Origin: Gammaproteobacteria bacterium 45_16_T64
Lineage (GTDB): Bacteria; Pseudomonadota; Gammaproteobacteria; Pseudomonadales; Ketobacteraceae
DNA: 64,000 bases
Direction: 5' to 3'
NCBI GenBank assembly: GCA_002162955.1
Contig: MABD01000009.1
Location: forward strand, 62,001-126,000
Made by a program: the position numbers and the translations under genes. The notes beneath the pieces are model-generated. The model made no database searches. It had not been told where the DNA came from and worked only from the letters and a program-made list of their open reading frames with translations. Below are positions 1-8,607 of the stretch, one piece after another. Position 1 is the first letter of the stretch. Each line of letters opens with the position of its first letter.

Positions 1-590
1 ACAGGCTCCATTTCACCACATAACCACTGCATGTAATCTAATTCATGACTAAGTTCTAGTAACACTCCACCACCTAACTCTGCTTGGGCTGAAACCGTTT
101 CTGTATAATGTTTATTCGGTCTCCATTGAGGTAAATATTGTCCCATATTAACTGATGCATGAAACATAGACCCAATCACTTCAGAACTGAGCATTTCGCG
201 AATTAATAAGCTAGAATGCAAATACCTTAAGCAATACCCCACTGCAACAGGAGTTTCACATTGTGATGCTACAGCAGCCAATTTAAGAGCATCATCTTTA
301 TAGCCTGCTAGTGGTTTTTCAATAAGTACGGGAATTGCAGAAAGCAACAATGGAATGCTATGCTCGGAATGCTTTGTGGCTGGTGACGCCACAATAACAA
401 AATCTGGATTCAACTCAATCATAGATTGTATATTAGGAACTACCGTATCCGCATGTTCTATACCTTCTTTAGGCATTCTACCACTAGCAGGCATTGCAAT
501 AACTCGTACACCATCAAACAAAGCCTTAACATTCCTTCGATGCCTTACTGCAATATTACCAAGACCAACAACCCCAACCAACTTTATCAC
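1..590 (-). CDS. Gfo/Idh/MocA-family oxidoreductase (3' end beyond window)
   Basis: NAD(P)-dependent sugar oxidoreductase, C-terminus cut off by the window edge; about 196 residues are visible. The start is a GTG at 588-590 whose GTGA overlaps the stop of the upstream nucleotidyltransferase, so translation is coupled. The frame opens with a Rossmann motif (VGVVGLGNIA) and has the EKPLAG motif near residue 113, typical of the family's catalytic region. It lies at the distal end of the nonulosonic-acid operon. In Campylobacter legionaminic-acid loci a comparable gene follows the CBS-nucleotidyltransferase (ptmE); I think this corresponds to ptmF, but that link is from memory. The substrate is unknown; it probably supplies or modifies an amino-sugar precursor. 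Confidence 0.85.
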   Translation of the reverse strand, partial: MIKLVGVVGLGNIAVRHRRNVKALFDGVRVIAMPASGRMPKEGIEHADTVVPNIQSMIELNPDFVIVASPATKHSEHSIPLLLSAIPVLIEKPLAGYKDDALKLAAVASQCETPVAVGYCLRYLHSSLLIREMLSSEVIGSMFHASVNMGQYLPQWRPNKHYTETVSAQAELGGGVLLELSHELDYMQWLCGEMEP

Positions 591-1645
591 GTAGCCAAAC
601 CTAACGTTCGAATATCAACCTGAGCTCGATTAAAATCATCCATACGACCAATATCAAGCCAATATTCATGAATGGGGAACATAAGTACTGAATCATTAAC
701 ATCAAGGCTCTTTTCTAAAATAGTGGGCATATCTACTTTATGGTTAGAAGGCACTGATCTCGCAAGTCTTTGACTTACAACATATATACCTGCATTAACG
801 AAATACCTCTGGATTGGCTTTTCAATCATGCTTTTGATTTTATTTCCCTCCCCAGTAATCACTCCGTAAGGTACCTGATATTCGTATTCCCTTACACACA
901 TGGTAGCATCAGCGTCGTTCTCGTTATGGAATTCTAGCAACCGCTGAAAATCGACGTTAGTTAGAATGTCTCCATTCATCATTATGATAGGCAAGTCTGG
1001 CATATCTACAGGTAGCAACCCCAATGCCCCCCCAGTCCCCAATGGAGCCTCCTCATGAACGTAAGAAATATTTACATTCCACTGGCTACCGTCACCAAAA
1101 TGATCCCTTACTTGGTCCGCCATATAATGCGTTGAAACATAAAAATTGACAAAACCCGCTTTAATGAAACTCTCCAAGACAGTTTCAAGCATCGGTCTGT
1201 CACCAATAACTAACATGGGCTTTGGACAAAAATCAGTTAGCGGTTTTAGCCTTGTTCCAAACCCGCCCGCCATCAGAAATATCGGGTTTTCATATTTTGG
1301 ACACGAAAGAGCACTTTGTAAGGTTTCAAGCCCTACAACAATCCCATTTTCAAGTACAGGAATAGACAAAATATCTTCTCGCTTCATTAGCTCAACCAAC
1401 TCACTCTTTGGTGTACTGGAGCTTGTTGTAATCGGGCTGATTTTCATTACATCTGATACTGGAGCGCTTAACTGCAGATTATTAAGTAACCCTCTGCGAA
1501 TATCCCCATCTGTTACCGTCCCTAATAAGGATCTGTTTTCATCTACAACCAACACTACCCGTAGCGATTCAGCATTTATAAGCTCTAAAGCCTCTCGAAT
1601 CGTCTGATCTGAATGAATTAGAATGTTTTCCCACTTAGTATCCAT
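587..1645 (-). CDS. CBS-domain sugar-phosphate nucleotidyltransferase (PtmE-like)
   Basis: A 352-residue cytoplasmic enzyme. Residues 1-115 form two CBS repeats (TVTDGDIRR in the first). Residues 120-350 form an NTP_transferase domain with the signature LMAGGFGTRLKPLT near 125-138 and the metal-binding MNGDIL further on. This architecture is that of Campylobacter PtmE, which makes GDP-glucosamine from glucosamine-1-phosphate for legionaminic acid synthesis. The neighbouring NeuB, LegC, LegB and NeuC homologues favour the same role here, though the nucleotide and sugar cannot be read from sequence. The start is an ATG one base downstream of the acyltransferase stop. The CBS pair may sense nucleotides. 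Confidence 0.85.
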   Translation of the reverse strand: MDTKWENILIHSDQTIREALELINAESLRVVLVVDENRSLLGTVTDGDIRRGLLNNLQLSAPVSDVMKISPITTSSSTPKSELVELMKREDILSIPVLENGIVVGLETLQSALSCPKYENPIFLMAGGFGTRLKPLTDFCPKPMLVIGDRPMLETVLESFIKAGFVNFYVSTHYMADQVRDHFGDGSQWNVNISYVHEEAPLGTGGALGLLPVDMPDLPIIMMNGDILTNVDFQRLLEFHNENDADATMCVREYEYQVPYGVITGEGNKIKSMIEKPIQRYFVNAGIYVVSQRLARSVPSNHKVDMPTILEKSLDVNDSVLMFPIHEYWLDIGRMDDFNRAQVDIRTLGLAT

Positions 1646-1646
1646 A

Positions 1647-2294
1647 TTATTTATCCATTGGGTTTACGACCGTTGTTTTAGGTCCATAAGCAATGACGTT
1701 TGCCTGTAAATCTTTGGTAACAGCTGCTCCTGCCCCCACAACAGAGCCACTCCCGATAGAAACACATTGAATAACACAAGCACCGGTACCAATGTGAACC
1801 TCGTCTCCTGTCGTAACTTGACCACTCAAGACCACTCCTGGTGCGATATGATTATGTGAACCGATAACACAATCATGCTCAACAATCGCCCCTGTATTAA
1901 CAATTGTATTTTCCCCTATGATCGCACCAGCTTGAATAATAGCACCTTGCATCACCTGAACCCCTACACCTAATACCGCATAAGAAGAGATCGTCGCTGT
2001 AGGAGATATTACTCTTTCAAACTCAAACCCCAGAGCCCTAAACTTACGATACAAGTTTACCCGTGTATGCGATCCAGGTATCGAACCCACTCCATTAATT
2101 AGTTTGAAATCCGACACTTTGCTATTTAGAATATAATCATCTGTATCGTATACAGAAAGCCCTTCAAAAATTTGGCCATTCGCAGCAGGATTGGGGCTGA
2201 CTATCGCTTCTATCTTATTTGATGCTTCTAGTAGCGTATCTAACAGGACAGCTGCGTGCCCCCCAGCGCCGAGAATGACCAAAGAGCTAGTCAA
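1647..2294 (-). CDS. NeuD/PglD/LegH-type sugar O- or N-acetyltransferase
   Basis: A 215-residue left-handed beta-helix acyltransferase. The N-terminal Rossmann-like PglD_N domain starts with LVILGAGGHA, and hexapeptide repeats fill roughly residues 90-205 (for example GENTIVNTGAIVEHDCVIG), with the active-site His expected in the VEHDC stretch. The start is a TTG at 2292-2294 overlapping the stop of the upstream synthase by 8 bases, with GGAG about 9 bases before it. In this operon it could be the LegH step (N-acetylation of the 4-amino sugar) or a NeuD-type O-acetyltransferase acting on the finished nonulosonate; sequence alone does not decide. Confidence 0.88.
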   Translation of the reverse strand: MTSSLVILGAGGHAAVLLDTLLEASNKIEAIVSPNPAANGQIFEGLSVYDTDDYILNSKVSDFKLINGVGSIPGSHTRVNLYRKFRALGFEFERVISPTATISSYAVLGVGVQVMQGAIIQAGAIIGENTIVNTGAIVEHDCVIGSHNHIAPGVVLSGQVTTGDEVHIGTGACVIQCVSIGSGSVVGAGAAVTKDLQANVIAYGPKTTVVNPMDK

Positions 2295-3363
2295 TTATCA
2301 AATCTCCTTCCGCATAAGTACGCGACGAGGACTGCCCTAAGTACTCCCAATATCTAGTCGGGCTAACCCCTGTCCCTGGACGCTTCACTCCAACATTAGA
2401 AATACTAAACTCTTCTCCCTCAGCTATCTTCGATATAGCGACCAAACTTTTTCTCGCTACCTTTTTATTTTCTATTTCCGATAGCCGAGGCCCTTTTATT
2501 CCATCCCCTAGCGCCAACTCAATGGACCTAATGTCTCTTACCATGCTTTTCAATTCGTCTGGTTCAATAGATGCCTTATGATCAGGACCAATCATACCTC
2601 TATCCAACGTAAAGTGCTTTTCAATAACAGTAGCTCCTCTTGCAACTGCTGCAATTGGAACATTTAGTCCTTCGCTGTGATCCGAATAGCCAACCTTCAT
2701 TCCAAATGCACTACTCAGGGTATCCATAGCTCGTAAATTAATATCTTCAATTGGCGCAGGATACTCCGTCGTGCAGTGCAAAATTACGACCTTTTCCTTA
2801 AGCAATCTCTGTCCAGTTTTGGATGTATAAGCTTCTTGAAAGGCTTCAAGAGTAGGCTCACAAGTATCAGAAGATACGAATCCAAATGCTATAACCCCCA
2901 ATGCAAATTCGACTTCAGCTAGTGTGGCCATTCCTGTCGATATCAGTAGATCACAGTTAGATCTAGCATATGCCAAAATTAAGGGGGCATTCGTTATTTC
3001 GCCCGAAGGGATTTTCAGTCGAGATAGTCCCAGCTCAGCGACCAAGAATGACAAACTATCCAAATCAAATGCCGTGGACAAAAATTCAATCCCTAGACAC
3101 CGGCAATGCTCTAACAGCCTAAAATGAGCTTCATAACTCAGTTCCAATCGACGTAACATATCGAATTGAGATTCTTTCTTTTTCGTATTTGAAATTTGGT
3201 ACGCGCATTGCTCTGCTGAATGCGTCACTAACTTAGAAGCTTTAAAGGTTTGGAATTTAACTATATCAGCGCCCGCTTCCGCAGCCTTATTAACCAACTC
3301 AAAGGCCAATGCCTCATCACCATTATGATTCACCCCCGCTTCGGCAATGACCAACACTCCCAT
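2287..3363 (-). CDS. NeuB-family nonulosonate synthase (LegI-like)
   Basis: A 358-residue PEP-condensing synthase making a nine-carbon sialic-acid-like sugar from a six-carbon 2,4-diamino hexose. It has the NeuB TIM-barrel start IAEAGVNHNGD, the substrate/metal region KFQTFKASKLV, the motif EKHFTLDRGMIGPDHKAS, and a C-terminal SAF (antifreeze-like) domain from about residue 300. The start ATG overlaps the deacetylase stop by one base (TAATG). With LegB, LegC and a hydrolysing epimerase alongside, legionaminate is a better guess than N-acetylneuraminate, because the aminotransferase and dehydratase are not needed for the latter. Pseudaminate is less likely because the PseG/PseH genes are absent. 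Confidence 0.93.
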   Translation of the reverse strand: MGVLVIAEAGVNHNGDEALAFELVNKAAEAGADIVKFQTFKASKLVTHSAEQCAYQISNTKKKESQFDMLRRLELSYEAHFRLLEHCRCLGIEFLSTAFDLDSLSFLVAELGLSRLKIPSGEITNAPLILAYARSNCDLLISTGMATLAEVEFALGVIAFGFVSSDTCEPTLEAFQEAYTSKTGQRLLKEKVVILHCTTEYPAPIEDINLRAMDTLSSAFGMKVGYSDHSEGLNVPIAAVARGATVIEKHFTLDRGMIGPDHKASIEPDELKSMVRDIRSIELALGDGIKGPRLSEIENKKVARKSLVAISKIAEGEEFSISNVGVKRPGTGVSPTRYWEYLGQSSSRTYAEGDLIID

Positions 3364-4031
3364 TAGCTTATCTCCTTAATTAACATAAATGCCTCTGCAG
3401 CTTCACTATTTGCTTGAATTCCCCTTATACAGGCGAGGGAAGAAACCGCTTTAACACTCCGAGGAAAAGGAAACTCACCCATCTCCGATTCGAAAACACT
3501 TAAAATCTGAAGTTTTCGATCTAGGTAGGAACTCACATCAACAAATACGTTAGGCCTAAACCCACCATCTTCCGGTTTAAGACCGAAGTCCGTTTCTGAA
3601 ATTGTCTCATATGACAAAACTCGCTTCACAAATGGATATCTAAATGATTTTGTAGAAGAAATAACCGCATCAAACACCACTTCGTGATCACTATGGGCGT
3701 CATTACGAAAAACCGTATAAATTATGCTAGGTTTAACGCTTTTCACTACTGATGAAACCGCCTCAATAATATCAGCTTTTGCTAAAGTATCCAAAGCCGC
3801 CGGGGGGAAACCAAGCTCAAAGTAATCGCTAAAACCGTACATAGCAGACACTTTTTCTATTTCCCCGGCACGCTTACCTACTTTGTCTTCAGAAAACCCA
3901 AACGAACAGCTCATCCCAGAAACAATCAGCCAATAGACTTTATCGCCCTCCGCAATGTGACGAAGAAGCGTCCCCCCCGCGCCTAAAGTCTCATCGTCAG
4001 CATGTGGGGCTACAACCAAAACAGTATTCAT
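3363..4031 (-). CDS. PIG-L (LmbE) family deacetylase
   Basis: A 222-residue zinc deacetylase of the PIG-L/LmbE fold. The metal motif is APHADDE at residues 8-14 (the family consensus is PHPDDE), and the second metal-site region NDAHSDHEVVF is present. The ATG at 4029-4031 overlaps the upstream formyltransferase stop as ATGA; a TTG two codons upstream is possible but less likely. PIG-L enzymes remove N-acetyl groups from amino sugars. Placed directly between a formyltransferase and the nonulosonate synthase, it plausibly frees an amine that is then formylated. Whether it acts on the UDP-hexose, the free nonulosonate or the CMP-sugar is unknown. Confidence 0.9.
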   Translation of the reverse strand: MNTVLVVAPHADDETLGAGGTLLRHIAEGDKVYWLIVSGMSCSFGFSEDKVGKRAGEIEKVSAMYGFSDYFELGFPPAALDTLAKADIIEAVSSVVKSVKPSIIYTVFRNDAHSDHEVVFDAVISSTKSFRYPFVKRVLSYETISETDFGLKPEDGGFRPNVFVDVSSYLDRKLQILSVFESEMGEFPFPRSVKAVSSLACIRGIQANSEAAEAFMLIKEIS

Positions 4032-4930
4032 AAACAATCGCCTATGGCTGGAAGCTTATCAGCCTTAAATTTCGTGATCCATATTGCTGACCCGCCCCCA
4101 CATTTAACACAAAAATTGGCCCCTTCTTTAAACAGCACTCGGCCCGGCTCAATATTCTTACCCAAAATGCCGTTGTGTATTTTCGCAGAATATACCTGGT
4201 GTGGTTGGCCACAAATATATAGCTCTGCTCCTGGGTATGGTGGACATAAAGCTCGAATCAGATTCCTAATATCCTCTGCGTGCATTCGCCAATCGATAAT
4301 CCCATCTTTCCTCGACCTTTTCCTCCACTCATTCGACAATTCATGGTCCTGCTCTTTAAAAACAGCTGACTTAGCACTAAGCGCCAATGTAAAGCCTCTT
4401 ACCTGCGCAGGTATTAGGGCAAGTATTTTATCATACAATGACCTTGCGTTATCTTCTGTTGATATACCAACAGGCTCCTGGCTAAGAATTGGGCCTGAAT
4501 CAGCGCTTTCATCCATCTTAAAAAAAGTAGAAGCAGTAGATTCTAACCCTAAGGCTAGCGCCCATATTATGGGATGCCTCCCTCTATTCTTCGGTAATTC
4601 AGCTGGATGAAACCCTATGATTCCATATTCAGGTAATTCAATAAATTCTCGTGGGAGTATATGACTCCATCCTACACAATAGATAACATCAGGAGAATAA
4701 GTCTCCATAAAAGCAATACTTTTATCTTGCCCTCCCCCACTATACTCATAATAAGGTATGTTCTTTTTCTTACATAAACCAGTCAAATCTACAAAGTCAG
4801 AATTACCCTTAGAATTTGGCTTGGTGATCACGGACACAACCTCAATCTCGCCTACTAACGCACTATCTGTCAGCAAACACTCCAAAGCAACAAAGCTTGA
4901 CTCCACACAGCCAATAAAGCCAATTTTCAT
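4028..4930 (-). CDS. formyltransferase-family protein, probable sugar N-formyltransferase
   Basis: A 300-residue protein of the methionyl-tRNA formyltransferase superfamily, using N10-formyl-THF. The core is FHPAELPKNRGRHPI (residues 107-121), followed by MDESADSGPIL (139-149). The catalytic His108 and Asp144 of the family are present, but the residue two before the His, normally Asn, is Gly106. A C-terminal OB-like domain follows. It overlaps its neighbours by 4 bases on both sides (ATGA). It is not the housekeeping Fmt, which is normally linked to def and is not in a sugar operon. The likely product is an N-formyl nonulosonate or precursor. Confidence 0.88.
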   Translation of the reverse strand: MKIGFIGCVESSFVALECLLTDSALVGEIEVVSVITKPNSKGNSDFVDLTGLCKKKNIPYYEYSGGGQDKSIAFMETYSPDVIYCVGWSHILPREFIELPEYGIIGFHPAELPKNRGRHPIIWALALGLESTASTFFKMDESADSGPILSQEPVGISTEDNARSLYDKILALIPAQVRGFTLALSAKSAVFKEQDHELSNEWRKRSRKDGIIDWRMHAEDIRNLIRALCPPYPGAELYICGQPHQVYSAKIHNGILGKNIEPGRVLFKEGANFCVKCGGGSAIWITKFKADKLPAIGDCL

Positions 4931-6093
4931 TCTATCGGCTCCATATCACAAAACCGTTTACTCAAAATATTGTCCAATGGATGACCTATCAGCTCCTCAA
5001 CAATAAACTGGGACGCACCTCCGTCTCCATAGGGGTTTTCCGCGCTTTTACAATTCTCTCGAAATTCTTTCGTCAAAGACGTTTTCATGGCCTCTCGTAT
5101 TGACTCTACACTTTCCCCGCAGTGTAGAACTGTTTCTCCCGCAACCCTTCCTTTCTGTCTACTTCCAATATTAATGGTAGGTACCCCAAAGGTTGGCGCT
5201 TCAATGAGGCCACTTGAAGAATTACCGATCACTAAATCGCAATATTTCAAAAGGCTCAAGTATCTCAACTGTCCTAATGATTGCACAAGTAGCACCCTAT
5301 TAGCGTTCTGACTCTGGTAGGCTTCCAATACTTTTATGAGCCTTCTACCGTGAGTATCCGCATTTGGATAGGTAATAATCAGTTTATGATTAGGGTAGCC
5401 GGACAACACTTGCAATAAATTCTCTAGAGCAAAGACAGCGCCGTCTAACTCCAACGTTACGGGGTGATATGTTACTACGAAGTAAGGTGTCTCCAATGAG
5501 AACCCTACGGCGTCTGAAACCTCGGACCTCTCCAATAGTTCTAACGAAAAAATACTATCAATGCCAGGGGCTCCGCTATTAAATACGTTACTTGGCTCCT
5601 CTCCCAACTGCATGATTCTTTTTCGATAAGTTTCTGTCGACGCAAAATGTAAATGAGACATTTTTGTAATCGAATGCCTAACTGCTTCATCGATTAGCCC
5701 CTCAGTAATTTCACCACCATGGATATGTGCAACAGGGACACAGGCTATCATTGCAGCTTGGACAATAGCCATGGCCTCGAACCGATCCCCCAAAACTACT
5801 AACAAATCGGGCTTGCATCGTTCAAAGGATTCGCTGGCAGAAATTAATGCAAGCCCCATTGACTTAGATACGCCCACAGCCGAATCAGAAGACATTAAAA
5901 ACTCCAACCTCTCTGTGATTTCAAAACCATCACGATCTATTTGTTCTACAGTATATCCAAATTCGGGTGACAAATGCGCGCCCCCAACCATAAGGCATAA
6001 CTCAACATCATTACTTTCATGAAGCCTTCTTATGATCCAGTAAAGCAAACCATATTCAGCTCTGGTGCCTGTAAAAACTGCAATCTTACGCAT
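4927..6093 (-). CDS. hydrolysing UDP-sugar 2-epimerase (NeuC/LegG family)
   Basis: A 388-residue GT-B fold enzyme that both epimerises C2 and removes the UDP, giving the free hexose used by the NeuB-type synthase. The N-terminus VFTGTRAEYGLLYWI, the central VLGDRFEA and the HIHGGEITEG motif are characteristic of NeuC and its LegG relatives; the C-terminal IGNSSSGLIEAP carries the nucleotide-binding Ser/Glu region. The start ATG overlaps the aminotransferase stop by 8 bases. In a legionaminate pathway the substrate would be UDP- (or GDP-) 2,4-diacetamido-2,4,6-trideoxyglucose. The C-terminus is complete. Confidence 0.92.
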   Translation of the reverse strand: MRKIAVFTGTRAEYGLLYWIIRRLHESNDVELCLMVGGAHLSPEFGYTVEQIDRDGFEITERLEFLMSSDSAVGVSKSMGLALISASESFERCKPDLLVVLGDRFEAMAIVQAAMIACVPVAHIHGGEITEGLIDEAVRHSITKMSHLHFASTETYRKRIMQLGEEPSNVFNSGAPGIDSIFSLELLERSEVSDAVGFSLETPYFVVTYHPVTLELDGAVFALENLLQVLSGYPNHKLIITYPNADTHGRRLIKVLEAYQSQNANRVLLVQSLGQLRYLSLLKYCDLVIGNSSSGLIEAPTFGVPTINIGSRQKGRVAGETVLHCGESVESIREAMKTSLTKEFRENCKSAENPYGDGGASQFIVEELIGHPLDNILSKRFCDMEPIE

Positions 6094-7249
6094 CAGTCTC
6101 TCCCGTCATTGACACAACCGAGCTAGGTAAATTCACCAAAGATCGTTCCAATTGTTCTGACACGATAAGTGATCCAGTTCTTGCTTTTCGATACATTGGT
6201 AAACGGTTCATCAATTGCCATACAGGTCTTGTCATTACTCCTGATGCATTCGTTTTTTCCAACAATTCATTCCTAGCCTTTAAACTGGGGCAAATCACCG
6301 CATTCAACCAATAATTGGAAGTCGCATATTCAGGCTCAGATACAAACCTATAGTCGCTATCGGCAAAAAAGCGTTCGTAAGAAAATGCCAACTCCCTTTT
6401 CTTTTTTAGAAATTTGGGCAACACCTCTAGCTGAGCACAACCCAAAGCAGCATTCAAATTAGGCATCCTAAAATTAAACCCAGGTTCGTCATGATAGAAC
6501 TCAAATGGATGAGGAGCTTTAGCTGTCGTCGTTACGTGTTTAGCCCAAGCGCCTAGCTCGCTATCAGCGCAAAGTACCACCCCCCCTCCTCCGGTGGTGA
6601 TAATTTTATTACCATTAAAACTAATAACACCAAATTTACCAAATGTACCCGTATGCCCTCCCTTATAATACGACCCTAAACTCTCTGCCGAGTCTTCGAT
6701 TAACGTTATATTCCATTTGATACAAATCCCTACGATCTCGTCTATTTCAACTGGGTGACCAAAAGTATGCATTGGGACAACCGACCGAATTATTTGCTCG
6801 GTACCATTATGCACACACTCTCCTGCTGCATTTAGGGAGGCATTCTCATCCAAATAGGAACTTAGAGCTACAGGGCACAATCCCAAGCTGGTTTCAGACA
6901 CATCAACAAAGAGCGGCTCAGCTCCCAAGTGATGAATTACATTACAAGTCGCCACAAACGTAAGCGCTTGGGTGATTACAATATCTCCAGGAGTGACACC
7001 AGCCAGATACAATGCAACATGTAGCGCAGACGTCCCATTTACAGTTGCTATTGCTCGAGGTGCCCCCGTAAGTGTTTCGATTCGGGATTCAAAATCATCC
7101 ACGTACTTCCCGACACTAGATACAAACGTACTATCTAGTGTGTCGTTTACATAATCTCGTTCATTGCCAGTAAAAACAGGTGCGTGAAGAGGAATAAAAT
7201 CCTTCGTTTTATAAGTATCTTGAACAAAATTGACTAACTTTTTATACAT
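6086..7249 (-). CDS. LegC-like PLP-dependent sugar aminotransferase (DegT/DnrJ/EryC1)
   Basis: A 387-residue fold-type I aminotransferase that installs the C4 amine on the 4-keto-6-deoxy sugar made by the upstream dehydratase. Diagnostic stretches are NGTSALHVALYLAG near residues 70-83 (cofactor phosphate binding), EDSAESLGSYY (PLP-ring Asp) and SFNGNKIITTGGGG, whose Lys is the Schiff-base residue. It begins 12 bases after the dehydratase stop with a GAG-type ribosome site. LegC-family members commonly have an N-terminal extension before the FTGNERDYV stretch, as seen here. The choice of LegC over PseC is based on neighbours and is moderately secure. Confidence 0.92.
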   Translation of the reverse strand: MYKKLVNFVQDTYKTKDFIPLHAPVFTGNERDYVNDTLDSTFVSSVGKYVDDFESRIETLTGAPRAIATVNGTSALHVALYLAGVTPGDIVITQALTFVATCNVIHHLGAEPLFVDVSETSLGLCPVALSSYLDENASLNAAGECVHNGTEQIIRSVVPMHTFGHPVEIDEIVGICIKWNITLIEDSAESLGSYYKGGHTGTFGKFGVISFNGNKIITTGGGGVVLCADSELGAWAKHVTTTAKAPHPFEFYHDEPGFNFRMPNLNAALGCAQLEVLPKFLKKKRELAFSYERFFADSDYRFVSEPEYATSNYWLNAVICPSLKARNELLEKTNASGVMTRPVWQLMNRLPMYRKARTGSLIVSEQLERSLVNLPSSVVSMTGETDA

Positions 7250-7261
7250 AGTATTCTCAAA

Positions 7262-8452
7262 TCACATCTTGCCATCAAGGTACTTTCCAGTTTCCCTGTG
7301 TGAAAAATCCGGTATCATTTTTAAAAAAAGTTTTACGACATCAGCTTTTGTCCAGACTCTATCAGCTTTCAACCTACTAATGGCGACTTCAAACGTTTCT
7401 ATTAGCTCTTCGTTATAGTATTTCTTATTCTTGATAACGCCTAAATTCACAAAACGATTCATATCCAAAACCTCACTTTCGGTGAAGAACTCTTCGAACC
7501 CCTTCTCTCCCGTGGTGTCGCTTTTACTAAATAAGCACGGCCACTTCCCTTCAGCAGGTAACGTATTAGCGAGCGCTCTAGCTTCAACTTCAGACTCACA
7601 CAAGAAAGGCTCGTAGCCCATTCCCTCCAAATATTTTACAGCGATATCAGCAAAAGTGATCAAATGAAGCGACTCGTCCAACTTAGGAAAAAATATATCC
7701 CTATTTTCACCAAATATACACGACATCAAGCACAACTCACCTGACTCCTTCGGTGTTACGAAGTAACGCTTAATATCATGCGGAGCAACAATCGGCTGCT
7801 GCTTTTGAATGCGGTTATTAAAGCTCTGTAAAAGGGAACCATCAGAAAATGCGACATTGGCAAAGCGTGCTGTTGAAATCGACAAATCAGCACTACGCCG
7901 CATTAAAAACATCTCCATTATTCGCTTGGATGCCCCCATCATATTGACAGGGTTTGCAGCTTTATCTGTCGAAACACAGAAATATTTTTTTGCGTTATTC
8001 GCCGCTGCATGAACCATTGTTTTTTCGGTATTGAATATATTCACATCAATCATACGCATCAAAGTAAAGGGATCCTTTTCACTGCGCACATGCTTCAAGG
8101 CCGACAAATTTAGTACGTAATCATACTTTCCGTCAGCCATGATAAAAGCATCGTATTCCACCGAACCAATATCTAACGCGAACGTTTTGAATTCCCCCGA
8201 CATGTAGCCAACCGAACTACGAAGATCTCGAACTAACTCAACCATATTGTTCTCACTAATATCAACAACATGGAGTTTTTTAGGGTTCCTCTTAAATATT
8301 TCCTTGGTTACGGCCTGCCCTATTGTTCCCGCCCCACCTAACACCAAAAACGTAGATGCTGACACAATATTACATAGGTCGGTTTCATGATTGGCCATAT
8401 CAATAGTAAACAACTCTTTTTTTCGGCCGATTAAAGACAATGTAGAAATCAT
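7262..8452 (-). CDS. UDP-N-acetylglucosamine 4,6-dehydratase (LegB/FlaA1-CapD-like)
   Basis: A 396-residue extended SDR producing a UDP-4-keto-6-deoxy-N-acetylhexosamine, the first step of the nonulosonate branch. The NAD-binding GGAGTIG lies near residue 40, followed by the DISENNM strand end, then LNLSALKHVRS and STDKAANPVNMMGASKR. The usual Tyr of the YxxxK pair is Met (MGASK), as in soluble PglF/CapD-type dehydratases. It is the most upstream gene of the operon and is preceded by a 155-base gap with a possible promoter. The first ATG is used; an in-frame ATG at residue 19 is an alternative start. Confidence 0.9.
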   Translation of the reverse strand: MISTLSLIGRKKELFTIDMANHETDLCNIVSASTFLVLGGAGTIGQAVTKEIFKRNPKKLHVVDISENNMVELVRDLRSSVGYMSGEFKTFALDIGSVEYDAFIMADGKYDYVLNLSALKHVRSEKDPFTLMRMIDVNIFNTEKTMVHAAANNAKKYFCVSTDKAANPVNMMGASKRIMEMFLMRRSADLSISTARFANVAFSDGSLLQSFNNRIQKQQPIVAPHDIKRYFVTPKESGELCLMSCIFGENRDIFFPKLDESLHLITFADIAVKYLEGMGYEPFLCESEVEARALANTLPAEGKWPCLFSKSDTTGEKGFEEFFTESEVLDMNRFVNLGVIKNKKYYNEELIETFEVAISRLKADRVWTKADVVKLFLKMIPDFSHRETGKYLDGKM

Positions 8453-8572
8453 TTCGGTTTATCTAACTCTTTTGTTAAAAACTAATTTACGATCGGCAAG
8501 AAAGGCAATGAGGTATCGACGCCTTATCTACTCAAAATATATCGTCACTCACCCTTCTAGTGATTACTCTGT

Positions 8573-8599
8573 ATTATCCATTTGAGTACCACTTTTCAA
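8573..8599 (-). promoter_or_regulatory. possible sigma-70 promoter for the nonulosonate operon
   Basis: On the minus strand, TTGAAA (8594-8599) and GATAAT (8573-8578) are separated by 15 bases, in the gap between wzz and the dehydratase gene. The -10 is good and the spacer is short, so this is only a candidate; read-through from wzz is the alternative. Confidence 0.35.
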
Positions 8600-8607
8600 A
8601 AACCGTG

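Noticed and set aside
4002-4610. 202-codon plus-strand frame opposite the formyltransferase gene
   Set aside because: Antisense to a well-supported gene and without recognisable domain.
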